A stretch of DNA of 64,000 bases from Orychophragmus violaceus (Eukaryota; Streptophyta; Magnoliopsida; Brassicales; Brassicaceae): assembly GCA_030180135.1 (NCBI GenBank), contig CM058239.1, forward strand, positions 74,965,823 through 75,029,822, given 5' to 3'. The stretch's first letter is position 1. Each line of letters begins with the position of its first letter. Below are positions 1 to 11,397 of this stretch, in pieces. The notes under the pieces were generated by a model. It was not told the DNA's origin. It searched no databases and was given only the letters and a program-made list of their open reading frames with translations. A program made the translations under genes and the position numbers.

Positions 1-71
1 CGGACCGGGATAGCTCAGACAACGAGGAACCACTTGGACCGCAGCTGGATCAAGAAGAAACCGAGGTTTCC
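1..71 (+). repeat. Left piece of the 5' LTR of gypsy element B
   Basis: This stretch is the left flank of element A and continues at 5132. The five bases 67-71 (TTTCC) are repeated at 5132-5136, the target duplication made when A inserted. Joined to 5132-5270 it would form the upstream part of B's 5' LTR, whose true start lies outside the window or cannot be seen. The assignment rests on contiguity, because the surviving 3' LTR piece of B does not cover this part. Confidence 0.55.
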
Positions 72-1467
72 TGATGGGGACATCCGAACCAAGACAGACC
101 ATGGCAGTGATAAGATCCACTCGGATGAGAACATCATAGCCGATATCAAAGAAGAAACAATTGACGAAGCTTCAATCGTCCATGTGAAAGCCCATGGGAA
201 GACTACCACCTCAGGGAAGGACTGTACTGTGCGTACGGCAGGCTTAGATCCTGATCCTATTGGCGACAGCGGTATCTTTCTTGTTGTTGGGACAGTTACT
301 CCTAAGCTACTACCGACCAACACTCATCAAATGAGTAAAGGAGCATATCTTGAAGAGCTCTGCTTCAACCACAAGGATACATGCCATGAAACCACCTGGA
401 ACGTATTCTCAGATCAATTAGGAAGACCCTCGAAGTTGAATCATCCCAATCTCAGCCCGTATGAGAAACATATGATCTTTACAAATCGGGTGAACCAATA
501 CATACCCGATTTGGACCTATGTGCACTCTTTGGGGGGTTACGACCAAACCATAAGAATATAAGCTGCAAACCGACCTGTTCTACAATCTTGAGACATCAG
601 AGAACCACGTCGAGTTGGATTCAGGTTAAAATCAATTGTGGTTTAGGAGATATTCAATTTCTAAACCAAGGATTTCTCAAGTTGCCTTATTTGGAGTCTC
701 ACAAGTTTGGTCAGCATCAAACACGACTTTGGAGACAAGGAGAGATATCTAAGCATCCTATAGATACATCTAATCATACAGGAGAGTCCACAAATCATCA
801 AGAGGCTTTTAATGACGTCTTAGTATACACCAGCACCGGGAGATTCAAGCATATACTATCTTGCGCCTACTTTCCTTTCTTGGAGCCAATTTTGTTTCAA
901 AACATTATTACTCAACAGCTCCTTCCTAATATGATTTTGCACGTATTGAAGACCCTCCAAGTGACTAAGAAGATTGCCAAGAAGCTCACTTATCCCCCCA
1001 AGATATCTAGATACAAAGGAGCCTCCAAATTTCCTTATTCGGCCAAATCACACCTTTCCAACGGCCATAATCTCTTAGGCTCCTTTCTTCTGATTTATTT
1101 AGATTTAATTTCGTATTCCTTGTTTCCTTTTAAGCTTTATGACCGTTTGTTCTTGAACTGTAAGAGCTATATATAAAGCTCCTTCATTCTCATTGTAAAA
1201 AACACATCTTTATCAATCAAAAACGTACTATTCAGTTTAGTCTTGAAGTTCTTTGCTTCGTCCCTTTTGTTTTCCCTTCTTAGGTGGATTCCTAAGCTAG
1301 AAAGCAAGATAAATCTCTGTCTCTTGTGTGGATTCACAGAGGCTTAGGTTTTCCGGTCTTATCTCAAAGGCTCTCCGCACCTTTGAGTGGCGATCTTCAT
1401 CCCATCCGGCTTGTCAACTCTTGGCATCATTTGATCACTTAGATTGGTGGATTCCAATCTTATATCA
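72..1467 (+). repeat. 5' LTR of element A
   Basis: The direct repeat has a partner at 3736-5131 with a constant offset of 3664 bases. It begins TGATGGGG and ends TATATCA. Most of it (to 1176) is an open frame continuous with the one that closes gag in the 3' copy. A TATA box lies at 1168-1178, followed by a leader with CT-rich stretches. Confidence 0.95.
1168..1178 (+). promoter_or_regulatory. TATA box in the LTR of element A
   Basis: The motif TATATATAAAG sits about 290 bases before the LTR end, a usual place for the U3/R promoter. The same box in the 3' LTR is at 4832-4842, where the stop codon TAA (4838-4840) of the long gag frame is embedded in it. Confidence 0.7.
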
Positions 1468-1469
1468 TT

Positions 1470-1481
1470 TGGTATCAGAGC
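1470..1481 (+). other. Primer-binding site of element A (tRNA-Met type)
   Basis: TGGTATCAGAGC starts two bases after the LTR end. This is the standard complement of the plant initiator tRNA-Met 3' end used to prime reverse transcription. Confidence 0.9.
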
Positions 1482-2077
1482 TAAAAGCTCCTATCTCAGG
1501 TTGTGTTTATCCAATCACTATCTTTTTCTATATTTATTGCATTCTTTATTTTGTATAATAAAAGCCCAGAAAAAAAAAAAAAAAATTTACTTTTGTTTTC
1601 TTTTTAGTTTGATTTGGTATAAAACAAAAACCACACAAAAAAAAAAATTATTTACATTTGTTTTTGAATTTCTTCTTTTTTTTTCAAAAAAAAAAACCAT
1701 AAAAAGATTTATGTTTTTGTTATTTTAGTTTTTTTTTAAAAAAAAAAAAACATAAAATTTTGTCTTGCTTTGTTTTCTTATTAGTTTTCATTCTTATATA
1801 AAAAAAAAAAAAAAAAAAGTCTGCATTGTTTTATTGCATCCTCATTCATATCATTTGCATTGAAGTCACTGATCATCTTTCCCTATATTTCTGCACCGCA
1901 TCCTTCTTTGTTTCAATTAGAATCTTTAATAGTCAAAAAAGAAGAAGGTTTTGTTTACTTATCTGGTTTTATTCCCCTTGCTTCCTATTATTCCAACGAT
2001 CAAAATTTCTTTGAAATTGATTTTTAATCTTAGCACTTTTCTTTGTAAGGTACAATCAAAAATCAAAAACTACCAAA
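1482..2077 (+). other. AT-rich untranslated leader of element A
   Basis: About 600 bases separate the primer site from the gag start. They contain several runs of A (about 1569, 1639, 1687, 1737 and 1801) alternating with T-rich stretches. No convincing gene is seen. Short open frames here have poor composition and are not called. Confidence 0.6.
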
Positions 2078-4840
2078 ATGGACTACGATGAATCTGAGGA
2101 TGAGAGGAGTGGATTCCCTTCTTCTGAAATAGATTGGGGAGATGAGTCAAGCCAAAGCTGTTGGGACGGTCAAGATGAACTGGATCATAACCTTTGGGAG
2201 GAGATGAATGAACATGAAGAGGAGCCATGGGCCAGCGAGGGTGATTTAGAAGTTGGTTTCCATGACGAACAAAGGCATGAAACGCTTGGGAACTATGAAA
2301 ACTATGAGGAAAACTCATACCTGGAGGAACATGATTCTTACACTGATTCTGAAGATGATCCGGGAGGAGAAGAGCTTGAGCCCAAGCTACCAGACCACAC
2401 TCGCATCGGCAACAACAAAACTGAAAATTGGATTTATTTCAAAGGTACGTACGAAAGTGATGACTCTGAAGATGATAATATGATATACTTTTCAGGAAGG
2501 AAAAGAGATCCAAAAACGTACTACCAATGGGAACAAGATTTGGAGGACTGGTTCTACTACTACAAAATCCCAGAGGAGGATAAAATGACACACGCCATCG
2601 ACACACTCACCGCAACTGCATATGTGTGGTGGATCAAAGAGGAGAAATGTCGTATCTATTTCGGAGAATCAGAATGGTCGTGGGAAGACCTAAAGGAATT
2701 CATTTATGAGGAGTTTGTAACAGGATATCTGATCCCAAGAACATGCCCACGAGGAGTCCAAATACAGATTCCCTCACGGAGACGAACCAAGTTCAACCTT
2801 AAGCCTTGTCTTCTTGACCAAGGAACCATGTCAAATATGAGTTACACCAAAAATTCAGAACCCAGGAAGGCGCACAAACCACCACGACAGTCTGGATCTA
2901 AAGTCATGCAGCCAAAACACCGTGGAGAAAGCCGAGAGGACGTACTGACACAAATTGTGCAACAAAAAGTAACCAAGCAAGGTAAGCTCTGTGTTTCTCA
3001 ACAAACACAAGACCTAACTTGTTACAGGTGCAAGAACAAAGGACACATGGCAAAGGATTGTCCAAGAAAGAAAGAGAAGCTCAAAACATCACTCATGGAA
3101 GATGTTATCAAAAAGTTTCTGCAACTAGGATCTAAGCAAGAGGAGATCCAACTAGAAGCTGACAAGCAGCATGAAGAGGTTATAATTATCAGTCCAGAAC
3201 AAGAGAAGCTCAAACCTGAGAGCTTGGACGAGAATCAAGAGCGGAGACAAACACTTTTACTTGATTCGCAAGCAACGCCAAAACAAGTAGAAGATCAAAT
3301 CTTGGCTAGTAACAAGGTTATATCTGAACTTAATGCGAATGAAATTACTTGCCCAACCACTGTTATGAATCACTTGTCATTGTACCAGAATTTTGAGAAA
3401 GGTTTAGGTACAATGGAGAGACAACCCGAACCCCATTCACCAGTTCACACTCGCGGAGAAGTTAATGGAGAAACAAAAGGTGACATAAGAGGGTTCACGA
3501 AGGAGGCTACCTCGATGCCTAAGGAAGTCAGTAAGAAACCATGGACAGGATTCATTGCTTCCTTTCTGATCAAAGAGGAACCGCCAGATGCAACAACACG
3601 CTTCAAATCGAGCCTCAACACACATGACAATCGCGGTAAGGTTCTAAACCCTCAAGCGATTCAAAACTCTAACTTGACTGCTCTTTGTGCAGATCCTACA
3701 ATTTTGAGGACAAAATTCAGTCAAGGGGGAGGGTATGATGGGGACATCCGAACCAAGACAGACCATGGCAGTGATAAGATCCACTCGGATGAGAACATCA
3801 TAGCCGATATCAAAGAAGAAACAATTGACGAAGCTTCAATCGTCCATGTGAAAGCCCATGGGAAGACTACCACCTCAGGGAAGGACTGTACTGTGCGTAC
3901 GGCAGGCTTAGATCCTGATCCTATTGGCGACAGCGGTATCTTTCTTGTTGTTGGGACAGTTACTCCTAAGCTACTACCGACCAACACTCATCAAATGAGT
4001 AAAGGAGCATATCTTGAAGAGCTCTGCTTCAACCACAAGGATACATGCCATGAAACCACCTGGAACGTATTCTCAGATCAATTAGGAAGACCCTCGAAGT
4101 TGAATCATCCCAATCTCAGCCCGTATGAGAAACATATGATCTTTACAAATCGGGTGAACCAATACATACCCGATTTGGACCTATGTGCACTCTTTGGGGG
4201 GTTACGACCAAACCATAAGAATATAAGCTGCAAACCGACCTGTTCTACAATCTTGAGACATCAGAGAACCACGTCGAGTTGGATTCAGGTTAAAATCAAT
4301 TGTGGTTTAGGAGATATTCAATTTCTAAACCAAGGATTTCTCAAGTTGCCTTATTTGGAGTCTCACAAGTTTGGTCAGCATCAAACACGACTTTGGAGAC
4401 AAGGAGAGATATCTAAGCATCCTATAGATACATCTAATCATACAGGAGAGTCCACAAATCATCAAGAGGCTTTTAATGACGTCTTAGTATACACCAGCAC
4501 CGGGAGATTCAAGCATATACTATCTTGCGCCTACTTTCCTTTCTTGGAGCCAATTTTGTTTCAAAACATTATTACTCAACAGCTCCTTCCTAATATGATT
4601 TTGCACGTATTGAAGACCCTCCAAGTGACTAAGAAGATTGCCAAGAAGCTCACTTATCCCCCCAAGATATCTAGATACAAAGGAGCCTCCAAATTTCCTT
4701 ATTCGGCCAAATCACACCTTTCCAACGGCCATAATCTCTTAGGCTCCTTTCTTCTGATTTATTTAGATTTAATTTCGTATTCCTTGTTTCCTTTTAAGCT
4801 TTATGACCGTTTGTTCTTGAACTGTAAGAGCTATATATAA
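2078..4840 (+). CDS. gag-like polyprotein of element A, running into the 3' LTR
   Basis: The 920-residue frame starts at an ATG after the leader. Residues 1-110 are very acidic. About residues 120-240 resemble a retrotransposon gag/capsid region, rich in Trp and Tyr. A zinc knuckle of the form C-x2-C-x4-H-x4-C lies at residues 315-328, followed by a lysine- and glutamate-rich stretch. From about residue 554 to the end the protein is encoded by the 3' LTR itself, and this tail of some 367 residues has no domain I recognise. No protease DTG or RT motif is present. The role is inferred to be RNA packaging and particle formation. The frame has no internal stop, which fits a recent copy. An alternative is that functional gag ends near the LTR border and the tail is an unused read-through. 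Its stop codon falls inside the LTR TATA box. Confidence 0.75.
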   Translation: MDYDESEDERSGFPSSEIDWGDESSQSCWDGQDELDHNLWEEMNEHEEEPWASEGDLEVGFHDEQRHETLGNYENYEENSYLEEHDSYTDSEDDPGGEELEPKLPDHTRIGNNKTENWIYFKGTYESDDSEDDNMIYFSGRKRDPKTYYQWEQDLEDWFYYYKIPEEDKMTHAIDTLTATAYVWWIKEEKCRIYFGESEWSWEDLKEFIYEEFVTGYLIPRTCPRGVQIQIPSRRRTKFNLKPCLLDQGTMSNMSYTKNSEPRKAHKPPRQSGSKVMQPKHRGESREDVLTQIVQQKVTKQGKLCVSQQTQDLTCYRCKNKGHMAKDCPRKKEKLKTSLMEDVIKKFLQLGSKQEEIQLEADKQHEEVIIISPEQEKLKPESLDENQERRQTLLLDSQATPKQVEDQILASNKVISELNANEITCPTTVMNHLSLYQNFEKGLGTMERQPEPHSPVHTRGEVNGETKGDIRGFTKEATSMPKEVSKKPWTGFIASFLIKEEPPDATTRFKSSLNTHDNRGKVLNPQAIQNSNLTALCADPTILRTKFSQGGGYDGDIRTKTDHGSDKIHSDENIIADIKEETIDEASIVHVKAHGKTTTSGKDCTVRTAGLDPDPIGDSGIFLVVGTVTPKLLPTNTHQMSKGAYLEELCFNHKDTCHETTWNVFSDQLGRPSKLNHPNLSPYEKHMIFTNRVNQYIPDLDLCALFGGLRPNHKNISCKPTCSTILRHQRTTSSWIQVKINCGLGDIQFLNQGFLKLPYLESHKFGQHQTRLWRQGEISKHPIDTSNHTGESTNHQEAFNDVLVYTSTGRFKHILSCAYFPFLEPILFQNIITQQLLPNMILHVLKTLQVTKKIAKKLTYPPKISRYKGASKFPYSAKSHLSNGHNLLGSFLLIYLDLISYSLFPFKLYDRLFLNCKSYI
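3723..3733 (+). other. Polypurine tract of element A
   Basis: AAGGGGGAGGG lies two bases before the 3' LTR (3736), the expected place for the plus-strand primer. It lies inside the gag-like frame. Confidence 0.8.
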
Positions 4841-5131
4841 AGCTCCTTCATTCTCATTGTAAAAAACACATCTTTATCAATCAAAAACGTACTATTCAGT
4901 TTAGTCTTGAAGTTCTTTGCTTCGTCCCTTTTGTTTTCCCTTCTTAGGTGGATTCCTAAGCTAGAAAGCAAGATAAATCTCTGTCTCTTGTGTGGATTCA
5001 CAGAGGCTTAGGTTTTCCGGTCTTATCTCAAAGGCTCTCCGCACCTTTGAGTGGCGATCTTCATCCCATCCGGCTTGTCAACTCTTGGCATCATTTGATC
5101 ACTTAGATTGGTGGATTCCAATCTTATATCA
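3736..5131 (+). repeat. 3' LTR of element A
   Basis: This is the second copy of the 1396-base LTR, with no difference noticed from the 5' copy. It is followed by the target duplication TTTCC at 5132-5136. It encodes the C-terminal part of the long gag frame. Confidence 0.95.
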
Positions 5132-5270
5132 TTTCCCCAGCCGACCACACTGACCGCAAGGCCGTGTACCTTATCGACCCGACGCGACCAAAAATGAAGC
5201 TACTATTGGAACCGCGACCAGAACACCGATTCTCACGACTTAGACGATCTCTTTCCTGACCAAAATCTCA
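5132..5270 (+). repeat. 5' LTR of element B, part upstream of the triplication
   Basis: This single-copy stretch lies between element A and the first 2083-base unit. It ends just before TTTTAAGACTA, which recurs in B's gag at 11520. It is inferred to be U3 of B's 5' LTR because the downstream sequence runs without break to an LTR end and a primer site at 5994. Confidence 0.55.
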
Positions 5271-5993
5271 TTTTAAGACTATAATGGTCGAGACTGAAAC
5301 GCTTTGGTCCGAGCCGAAACATCTGTGGATCGGGACACTACTATTTTGGTCCGATACGTGTCCAAGACTGAATCAACTTCAAGTTCTCACGACCCGTTCG
5401 ACTTTTCTTCCGACCAAACTTCAAGGGAACGTGCCAAAGGACTAAGGAAGAAGATTGGACGTGAGATTTCACAAATGGTTCGACTCGAACATGAGTTACC
5501 CAAGGAAGCGTTCGTGTGCATGATCCGGGCCGATCCATAACCGAACCATACCAAGGAAGGGAAAGCAGCCGTTGAGTCACTCTAAGGAATTCGCTGGATT
5601 CGAAGAGTTATTTGACTCATATTTATTTTAGTCATTGGTCTTAGCTATATTTCCTAGGAATTTATTACCACAAGACTTGTCTCTTTATCTTCTAGATTTC
5701 TTATAAGTACCAAACTCTCAATTCATTTTGGAATACATCGATTTTTATCTTCTTTTGAGAGTACATCTCTTTGTTCTTGAGTGAACATCTTTCGGTTCTT
5801 GGCAAGGGTTACTTCCAAGCATCAAACCTTCTTATAATTTCGAGGTTAAGGGTTACTTCTTAGATTTCTTTGAAGTGGGGAATACCAAAGGCCTTGCGCA
5901 ACCTTTGACGGTCTCCATCGATCCACCACTGATCCGTGATCAGCCTATCCTTCGATCCATCAAAGAGTCAATCCTATCCGGGAACTCATTAAG

Positions 5994-6006
5994 TGGTATC
6001 AGAGCC
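5994..6006 (+). other. Primer-binding site of element B, first of three copies
   Basis: TGGTATCAGAGCC follows the LTR end GGAACTCA by five bases. The tandem copies are at 8077 and 10160. This is the tRNA-Met type primer. Confidence 0.88.
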
Positions 6007-6473
6007 ACTCTTTGTTGGTATCTTCTTTCTAATTCATCTTCTCATTTCATCTACATCATTTCTTAAACACTTCTTTTCTGTCTGTCTTGCATTTGGGATT
6101 TTGGCCAATTCATTTCATCAAAAAAAAATAATAATAATAATCTTATTTTCTTTTGATGTACTTTACTACATAAACGAAATAAATTCTATTTTACTACAAC
6201 AAAACATTAATTTTATTTTTTTTAGTACTTAGGCTGAGGAGAAATCCAGTCTGAATTGGTTAAGGCAAATCCCACCAAAAATCTTGCAACTTTCTATCTT
6301 TTCTTCTTTGCCTTGTTGCTTGGGGGTACTTGCAATCTGGATTAAGCTTATTTGCCGAGAACATTGAGAGAAGGCTCGGAGTGACCAACCAAACATTTGT
6401 GTAGGAGAGTTTATACACTTGAGAGTGAGAGTGTTTTCTCTTAATCTGTTTGTTTAAGTGTATTCAGGAAGCC

Positions 6474-7353
6474 ATGACGAGTAGTGAAGAAGAAAGGAAT
6501 GAAAATCCTAGAAGCGGAATATCTAGTGTTCAAATGAGAGCTCTTAATGATCAAATGACGAAACTAATGAATGCAAGTCTAGAAGAGCTCCATGTCCGGG
6601 TTGATAGGATCCAGGAAGATCAACAAGGACGATCTCAACGTCCCGCAAGAAGGAACCGGATCGGGAGAAGAAGATGGACGGCTGATGACCAAAATGAAGA
6701 AGAGGAATCCGGGGAGGATCGGTCCATTGTACGATCAAGGAGAGGCCGTGGAAACTGAGAGGAGGATAACCCATTTGCAAGAAGGACAAACGATAGCCTT
6801 GGTAATCTCAAACTCAGAATTCCATCCTTTCAAGGTAAGAATGATCTTGATGCATATCTAGAATGGGAAAGGAAAACTGAACTGGTTTTTGATTGTCAAA
6901 ACTTTTCTGAACTTAAGAAAGTTAGATTGGTCGCTTCTGAATTTAGTGGTTATGCTATCAATTGGTATGATAATATTGTGACTCTTAAGAGGAGAATGGG
7001 TGAAAGACCAATTGCTTCATGGGATGAACTAACCACACTAATGAGAAATAGATTTGTGCCTAGACATTATCACATGGATCTTCACCATAAGCTGGGGCGG
7101 TTGGTCCAAGGAACCAAGAGCGTGGAAGACTATTTCCAAGATTTGGATGCTATCTTGGCTCGTTTTCTCGTAGGCCTAAACCGTGAGATACAAGATAGGA
7201 TGGAGCTTTAGACTTTGATAGTCTTGAGGACATGCTCCACAAGGCGATTATGATTAAGCAACAAGTCAAGAGGAGGGGATTCTCTAAACCGGCCTTCACT
7301 CCAAAACCTAGCTACCAAGACAAAGGTAAGGCTCTTCCTCAAACAAATTCTGG
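6474..7353 (+). pseudogene. gag fragment of element B, unit 1
   Basis: The likely start is the ATG of MTSSEEE at 6474, after the leader. A basic, RS/RG-rich N-terminal part runs to a stop near 6758. Homology resumes in another frame (FQGKNDLDAYLEW, then at 6927-7211 the capsid-type stretch with NWYDN and RHYHMDLHHKL). The unit ends inside gag at 7353, where the next LTR copy begins, so it can never make zinc knuckle or protease. The stop at 7209-7211 and the frameshift are shared with the other two units. Confidence 0.8.
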
Positions 7354-8556
7354 TTTTAAGACTATAATGGTCGAGACTGAAACGCTTTGGTCCGAGCCGA
7401 AACATCTGTGGATCGGGACACTACTATTTTGGTCCGATACGTGTCCAAGACTGAATCAACTTCAAGTTCTCACGACCCGTTCGACTTTTCTTCCGACCAA
7501 ACTTCAAGGGAACGTGCCAAAGGACTAAGGAAGAAGATTGGACGTGAGATTTCACAAATGGTTCGACTCGAACATGAGTTACCCAAGGAAGCGTTCGTGT
7601 GCATGATCCGGGCCGATCCATAACCGAACCATACCAAGGAAGGGAAAGCAGCTGTTGAGTCACTCTAAGGAATTCGCTGGATTCGAAGAGTTATTTGACT
7701 CATATTTATTTTAGTCATTGGTCTTAGCTATATTTCCTAGGAATTTATTACCACAAGACTTGTCTCTTTATCTTCTAGATTTCTTATAAGTACCAAACTC
7801 TCAATTCATTTTGGAATACATCGATTTTTATCTTCTTTTGAGAGTACATCTCTTTGTTCTTGAGTGAACATCTTTCGGTTCTTGGCAAGGGTTACTTCCA
7901 AGCATCAAACCTTCTTAGAATTTCGAGGTTAAGGGTTACTTCTTAGATTTCGTTGAAGTGGGGAATACCAAAGGCCTTGCGCAACCTTTGACGGTCTCCA
8001 TCGATCCACCACTGATCCGTGATCAGCCTATCCTTCGATCCATCAAAGAGTCAATCCTATCCGGGAACTCATTAAGTGGTATCAGAGCCACTCTTTGTTG
8101 GTATCTTCTTTCTAATTCATCTTCTCATTTCATCTACATCATTTCTTAAACACTTCTTTTCTGTCTGTCTTGCATTTGGGATTTTGGCCAATTCATTTCA
8201 TCAAAAAAAAAAAATAATAATAATCTTATTTTCTTTTGATGTACTTTACTACATAAACGAAATAAATTCTATTTTACTACAACAAAACATTAATTTTATT
8301 TTTTTTAGTACTTAGGCTGAGGAGAAATCCAGTCTGAATTGGTTAAGGCAAATCCCACCAAAAATCTTGCAACTTTCTATCTTTTCTTCTTTGCCTTGTT
8401 GCTTGGGGGTACTTGCAATCTGGATTAAGCTTATTTGCCGAGAACATTGAGAGAAGGCTCGGAGTGACCAACCAAACATTTGTGTAGGAGAGTTTATACA
8501 CTTGAGAGTGAGAGTGTTTTCTCTTAATCTGTTTGTTTAAGTGTATTCAGGAAGCC

Positions 8557-9436
8557 ATGACGAGTAGTGAAGAAGAAAGGAATGAAAATCCTAGAAGCGG
8601 AATATCTAGTGTTCAAATGAGAGCTCTTAATGATCAAATGACGAAACTAATGAATGCAAGTCTAGAAGAGCTCCATGTCCGGGTTGATAGGATCCAGGAA
8701 GATCAACAAGGACGATCTCAACGTCCCGCAAGAAGGAACCGGATCGGGAGAAGAAGATGGACGGCTGATGACCAAAATGAAGAAGAGGAATCCGGGGAGG
8801 ATCGGTCCATTGTACGATCAAGGAGAGGCCGTGGAAACTGAGAGGAGGATAACCCATTTGCAAGAAGGACAAACGATAGCCTTGGTAATCTCAAACTCAG
8901 AATTCCATCCTTTCAAGGTAAGAATGATCTTGATGCATATCTAGAATGGGAAAGGAAAACTGAACTGGTTTTTGATTGTCAAAACTTTTCTGAACTTAAG
9001 AAAGTTAGATTGGTCGCTTCTGAATTTAGTGGTTATGCTATCAATTGGTATGATAATATTGTGACTCTTAAGAGGAGAATGGGTGAAAGACCAATTGCTT
9101 CATGGGATGAACTAACCACACTAATGAGAAATAGATTTGTGCCTAGACATTATCACATGGATCTTCACCATAAGCTGGGGCGGTTGGTCCAAGGAACCAA
9201 GAGCGTGGAAGACTATTTCCAAGATTTGGATGCTATCTTGGCTCGTTTTCTCGTAGGCCTAAACCGTGAGATACAAGATAGGATGGAGCTTTAGACTTTG
9301 ATAGTCTTGAGGACATGCTCCACAAGGCGATTATGATTAAGCAACAAGTCAAGAGGAGGGGATTCTCTAAACCGGCCTTCACTCCAAAACCTAGCTACCA
9401 AGACAAAGGTAAGGCTCTTCCTCAAACAAATTCTGG
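8557..9436 (+). pseudogene. gag fragment of element B, unit 2
   Basis: This is a copy of the gag start in unit 1, with ATG at 8557, the same frameshift and the same stop at 9292-9294. It is truncated by the third LTR copy at 9437. The protein sequence in the shared part is the same as in unit 1. Confidence 0.8.
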
Positions 9437-10639
9437 TTTTAAGACTATAATGGTCGAGACTGAAACGCTTTGGTCCGAGCCGAAACATCTGTGGATCGGG
9501 ACACTACTATTTTGGTCCGATACGTGTCCAAGACTGAATCAACTTCAAGTTCTCACGACCCGTTCGACTTTTCTTCCGACCAAACTTCAAGGGAACGTGC
9601 CAAAGGACTAAGGAAGAAGATTGGACGTGAGATTTCACAAATGGTTCGACTCGAACATGAGTTACCCAAGGAAGCGTTCGTGTGCATGATCCGGGCCGAT
9701 CCATAACCGAACCATACCAAGGAAGGGAAAGCAGCCGTTGAGTCACTCTAAGGAATTCGCTGGATTCGAAGAGTTATTTGACTCATATTTATTTTAGTCA
9801 TTGGTCTTAGCTATATTTCCTAGGAATTTATTACCACAAGACTTGTCTCTTTATCCTCTAGATTTCTTATAAGTACCAAACTCTCAATTCATTTTGGAAT
9901 ACATCGATTTTTATCTTCTTTTGAGAGTACATCTCTTTGTTCTTGAGTGAACATCTTTCGGTTCTTGGCAAGGGTTACTTCCAAGCATCAAACCTTCTTA
10001 GAATTTCGAGGTTAAGGGTTACTTCTTAGATTTCGTTGAAGTGGGGAATACCAAAGGCCTTGCGCAACCTTTGACGGTCTCCATCGATCCACCACTGATC
10101 CGTGATCAGCCTATCCTTCGATCCATCAAAGAGTCAATCCTATCCGGGAACTCATTAAGTGGTATCAGAGCCACTCTTTGTTGGTATCTTCTTTCTAATT
10201 CATCTTCTCATTTCATCTACATCATTTCTTAAACACTTCTTTTCTGTCTGTCTTGCATTTGGGATTTTGGCCAATTCATTTCATCAAAAAAAAATAATAA
10301 TAATAATCTTATTTTCTTTTGATGTACTTTACTACATAAACGAAATAAATTCTATTTTACTACAACAAAACATTAATTTTATTTTTTTTAGTACTTAGGC
10401 TGAGGAGAAATCCAGTCTGAATTGGTTAAGGCAAATCCCACCAAAAATCTTGCAACTTTCTATCTTTTCTTCTTTGCCTTGTTGCTTGGGGGTACTTGCA
10501 ATCTGGATTAAGCTTATTTGCCGAGAACATTGAGAGAAGGCTCGGAGTGACCAACCAAACATTTGTGTAGGAGAGTTTATACACTTGAGAGTGAGAGTGT
10601 TTTCCCTTAATCTGTTTGTTTAAGTGTATTCAGGAAGCC

Positions 10640-11377
10640 ATGACGAGTAGTGAAGAAGAAAGGAATGAAAATCCTAGAAGCGGAATATCTAGTGTTCAAA
10701 TGAGAGCTCTTAATGATCAAATGATGAAACTAATGAATGCAAGTCTAGAAGAGCTCCATGTCCGGGTTGATAGGATCCAGGAAGATCAACAAGGACGATC
10801 TCAACGTCCCGCAAGAAGGAACCGGATCGGGAGAAGAAGATGGACGGCTGATGACCAAAATGAAGAAGAGGAATCCGGGGAGGATCGGTCCATTGTACGA
10901 TCAAGGAGAGGCCGTGGAAACTGAGAGGAGGATAACCCATTTGCAAGAAGGACAAACGATAGCCTTGGTAATCTCAAACTCAGAATTCCATCCTTTCAAG
11001 GTAAGAATGATCTTGATGCATATCTAGAATGGGAAAGGAAAACTGAACTGGTTTTTGATTGTCAAAACTTTTCTGAACTTAAGAAAGTTAGATTGGTCGC
11101 TTCTGAATTTAGTGGTTATGCTATCAATTGGTATGATAATATTGTGACTCTTAAGAGGAGAATGGGTGAAAGACCAATTGCTTCATGGGATGAACTAACC
11201 ACACTAATGAGAAATAGATTTGTGCCTAGACATTATCACATGGATCTTCACCATAAGCTGGGGCGGTTGGTCCAAGGAACCAAGAGCGTGGAAGACTATT
11301 TCCAAGATTTGGATGCTATCTTGGCTCATTTTCTCGTAGGCCTAAACCGTGAGATACAAGATAGGATGGAGCTTTAG
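10640..11377 (+). pseudogene. gag N-terminal part of element B, unit 3
   Basis: This third copy is the one contiguous with the rest of the element. Two coding differences from the other units are visible: T to M near residue 29 from the upstream methionine codon at 10616, and R to H near 11327. The frame still breaks after about 95 residues and again at the stop 11375-11377, so the gag of B is dead even in its full-length copy. Confidence 0.8.
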
Positions 11378-11397
11378 ACTTTGATAGTCTTGAGGAC

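Larger units (their letters stand above)
72..5131 (+). mobile_element. Element A: young gag-only LTR retrotransposon
   Basis: This is a complete 5060-base element with two 1396-base LTRs (72-1467 and 3736-5131) that start TG and end CA and look identical by eye. It is flanked by the target duplication TTTCC (67-71 and 5132-5136). A tRNA-Met type primer site lies just inside the 5' LTR and a purine tract just before the 3' LTR. The internal region holds a single gag-like frame with a CCHC zinc knuckle. There is no protease, reverse transcriptase, RNase H or integrase, so the element cannot copy itself and must use proteins from another element. The superfamily cannot be fixed without pol. The identical LTRs point to a very recent insertion, and its host is the 5' LTR of gypsy element B. 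Confidence 0.93.

Noticed and set aside
1470..1481. tRNA genes at the TGGTATCAGAGC sites
   Set aside because: Only the 12-base complement of the tRNA 3' end is present. These are primer sites, with no cloverleaf around them.
5304..5580. Short open frames on both strands in the B LTR (repeated at 7387 and 9470)
   Set aside because: They lie in LTR sequence, overlap each other on opposite strands and show no domain; they are repeated only because the unit is triplicated.
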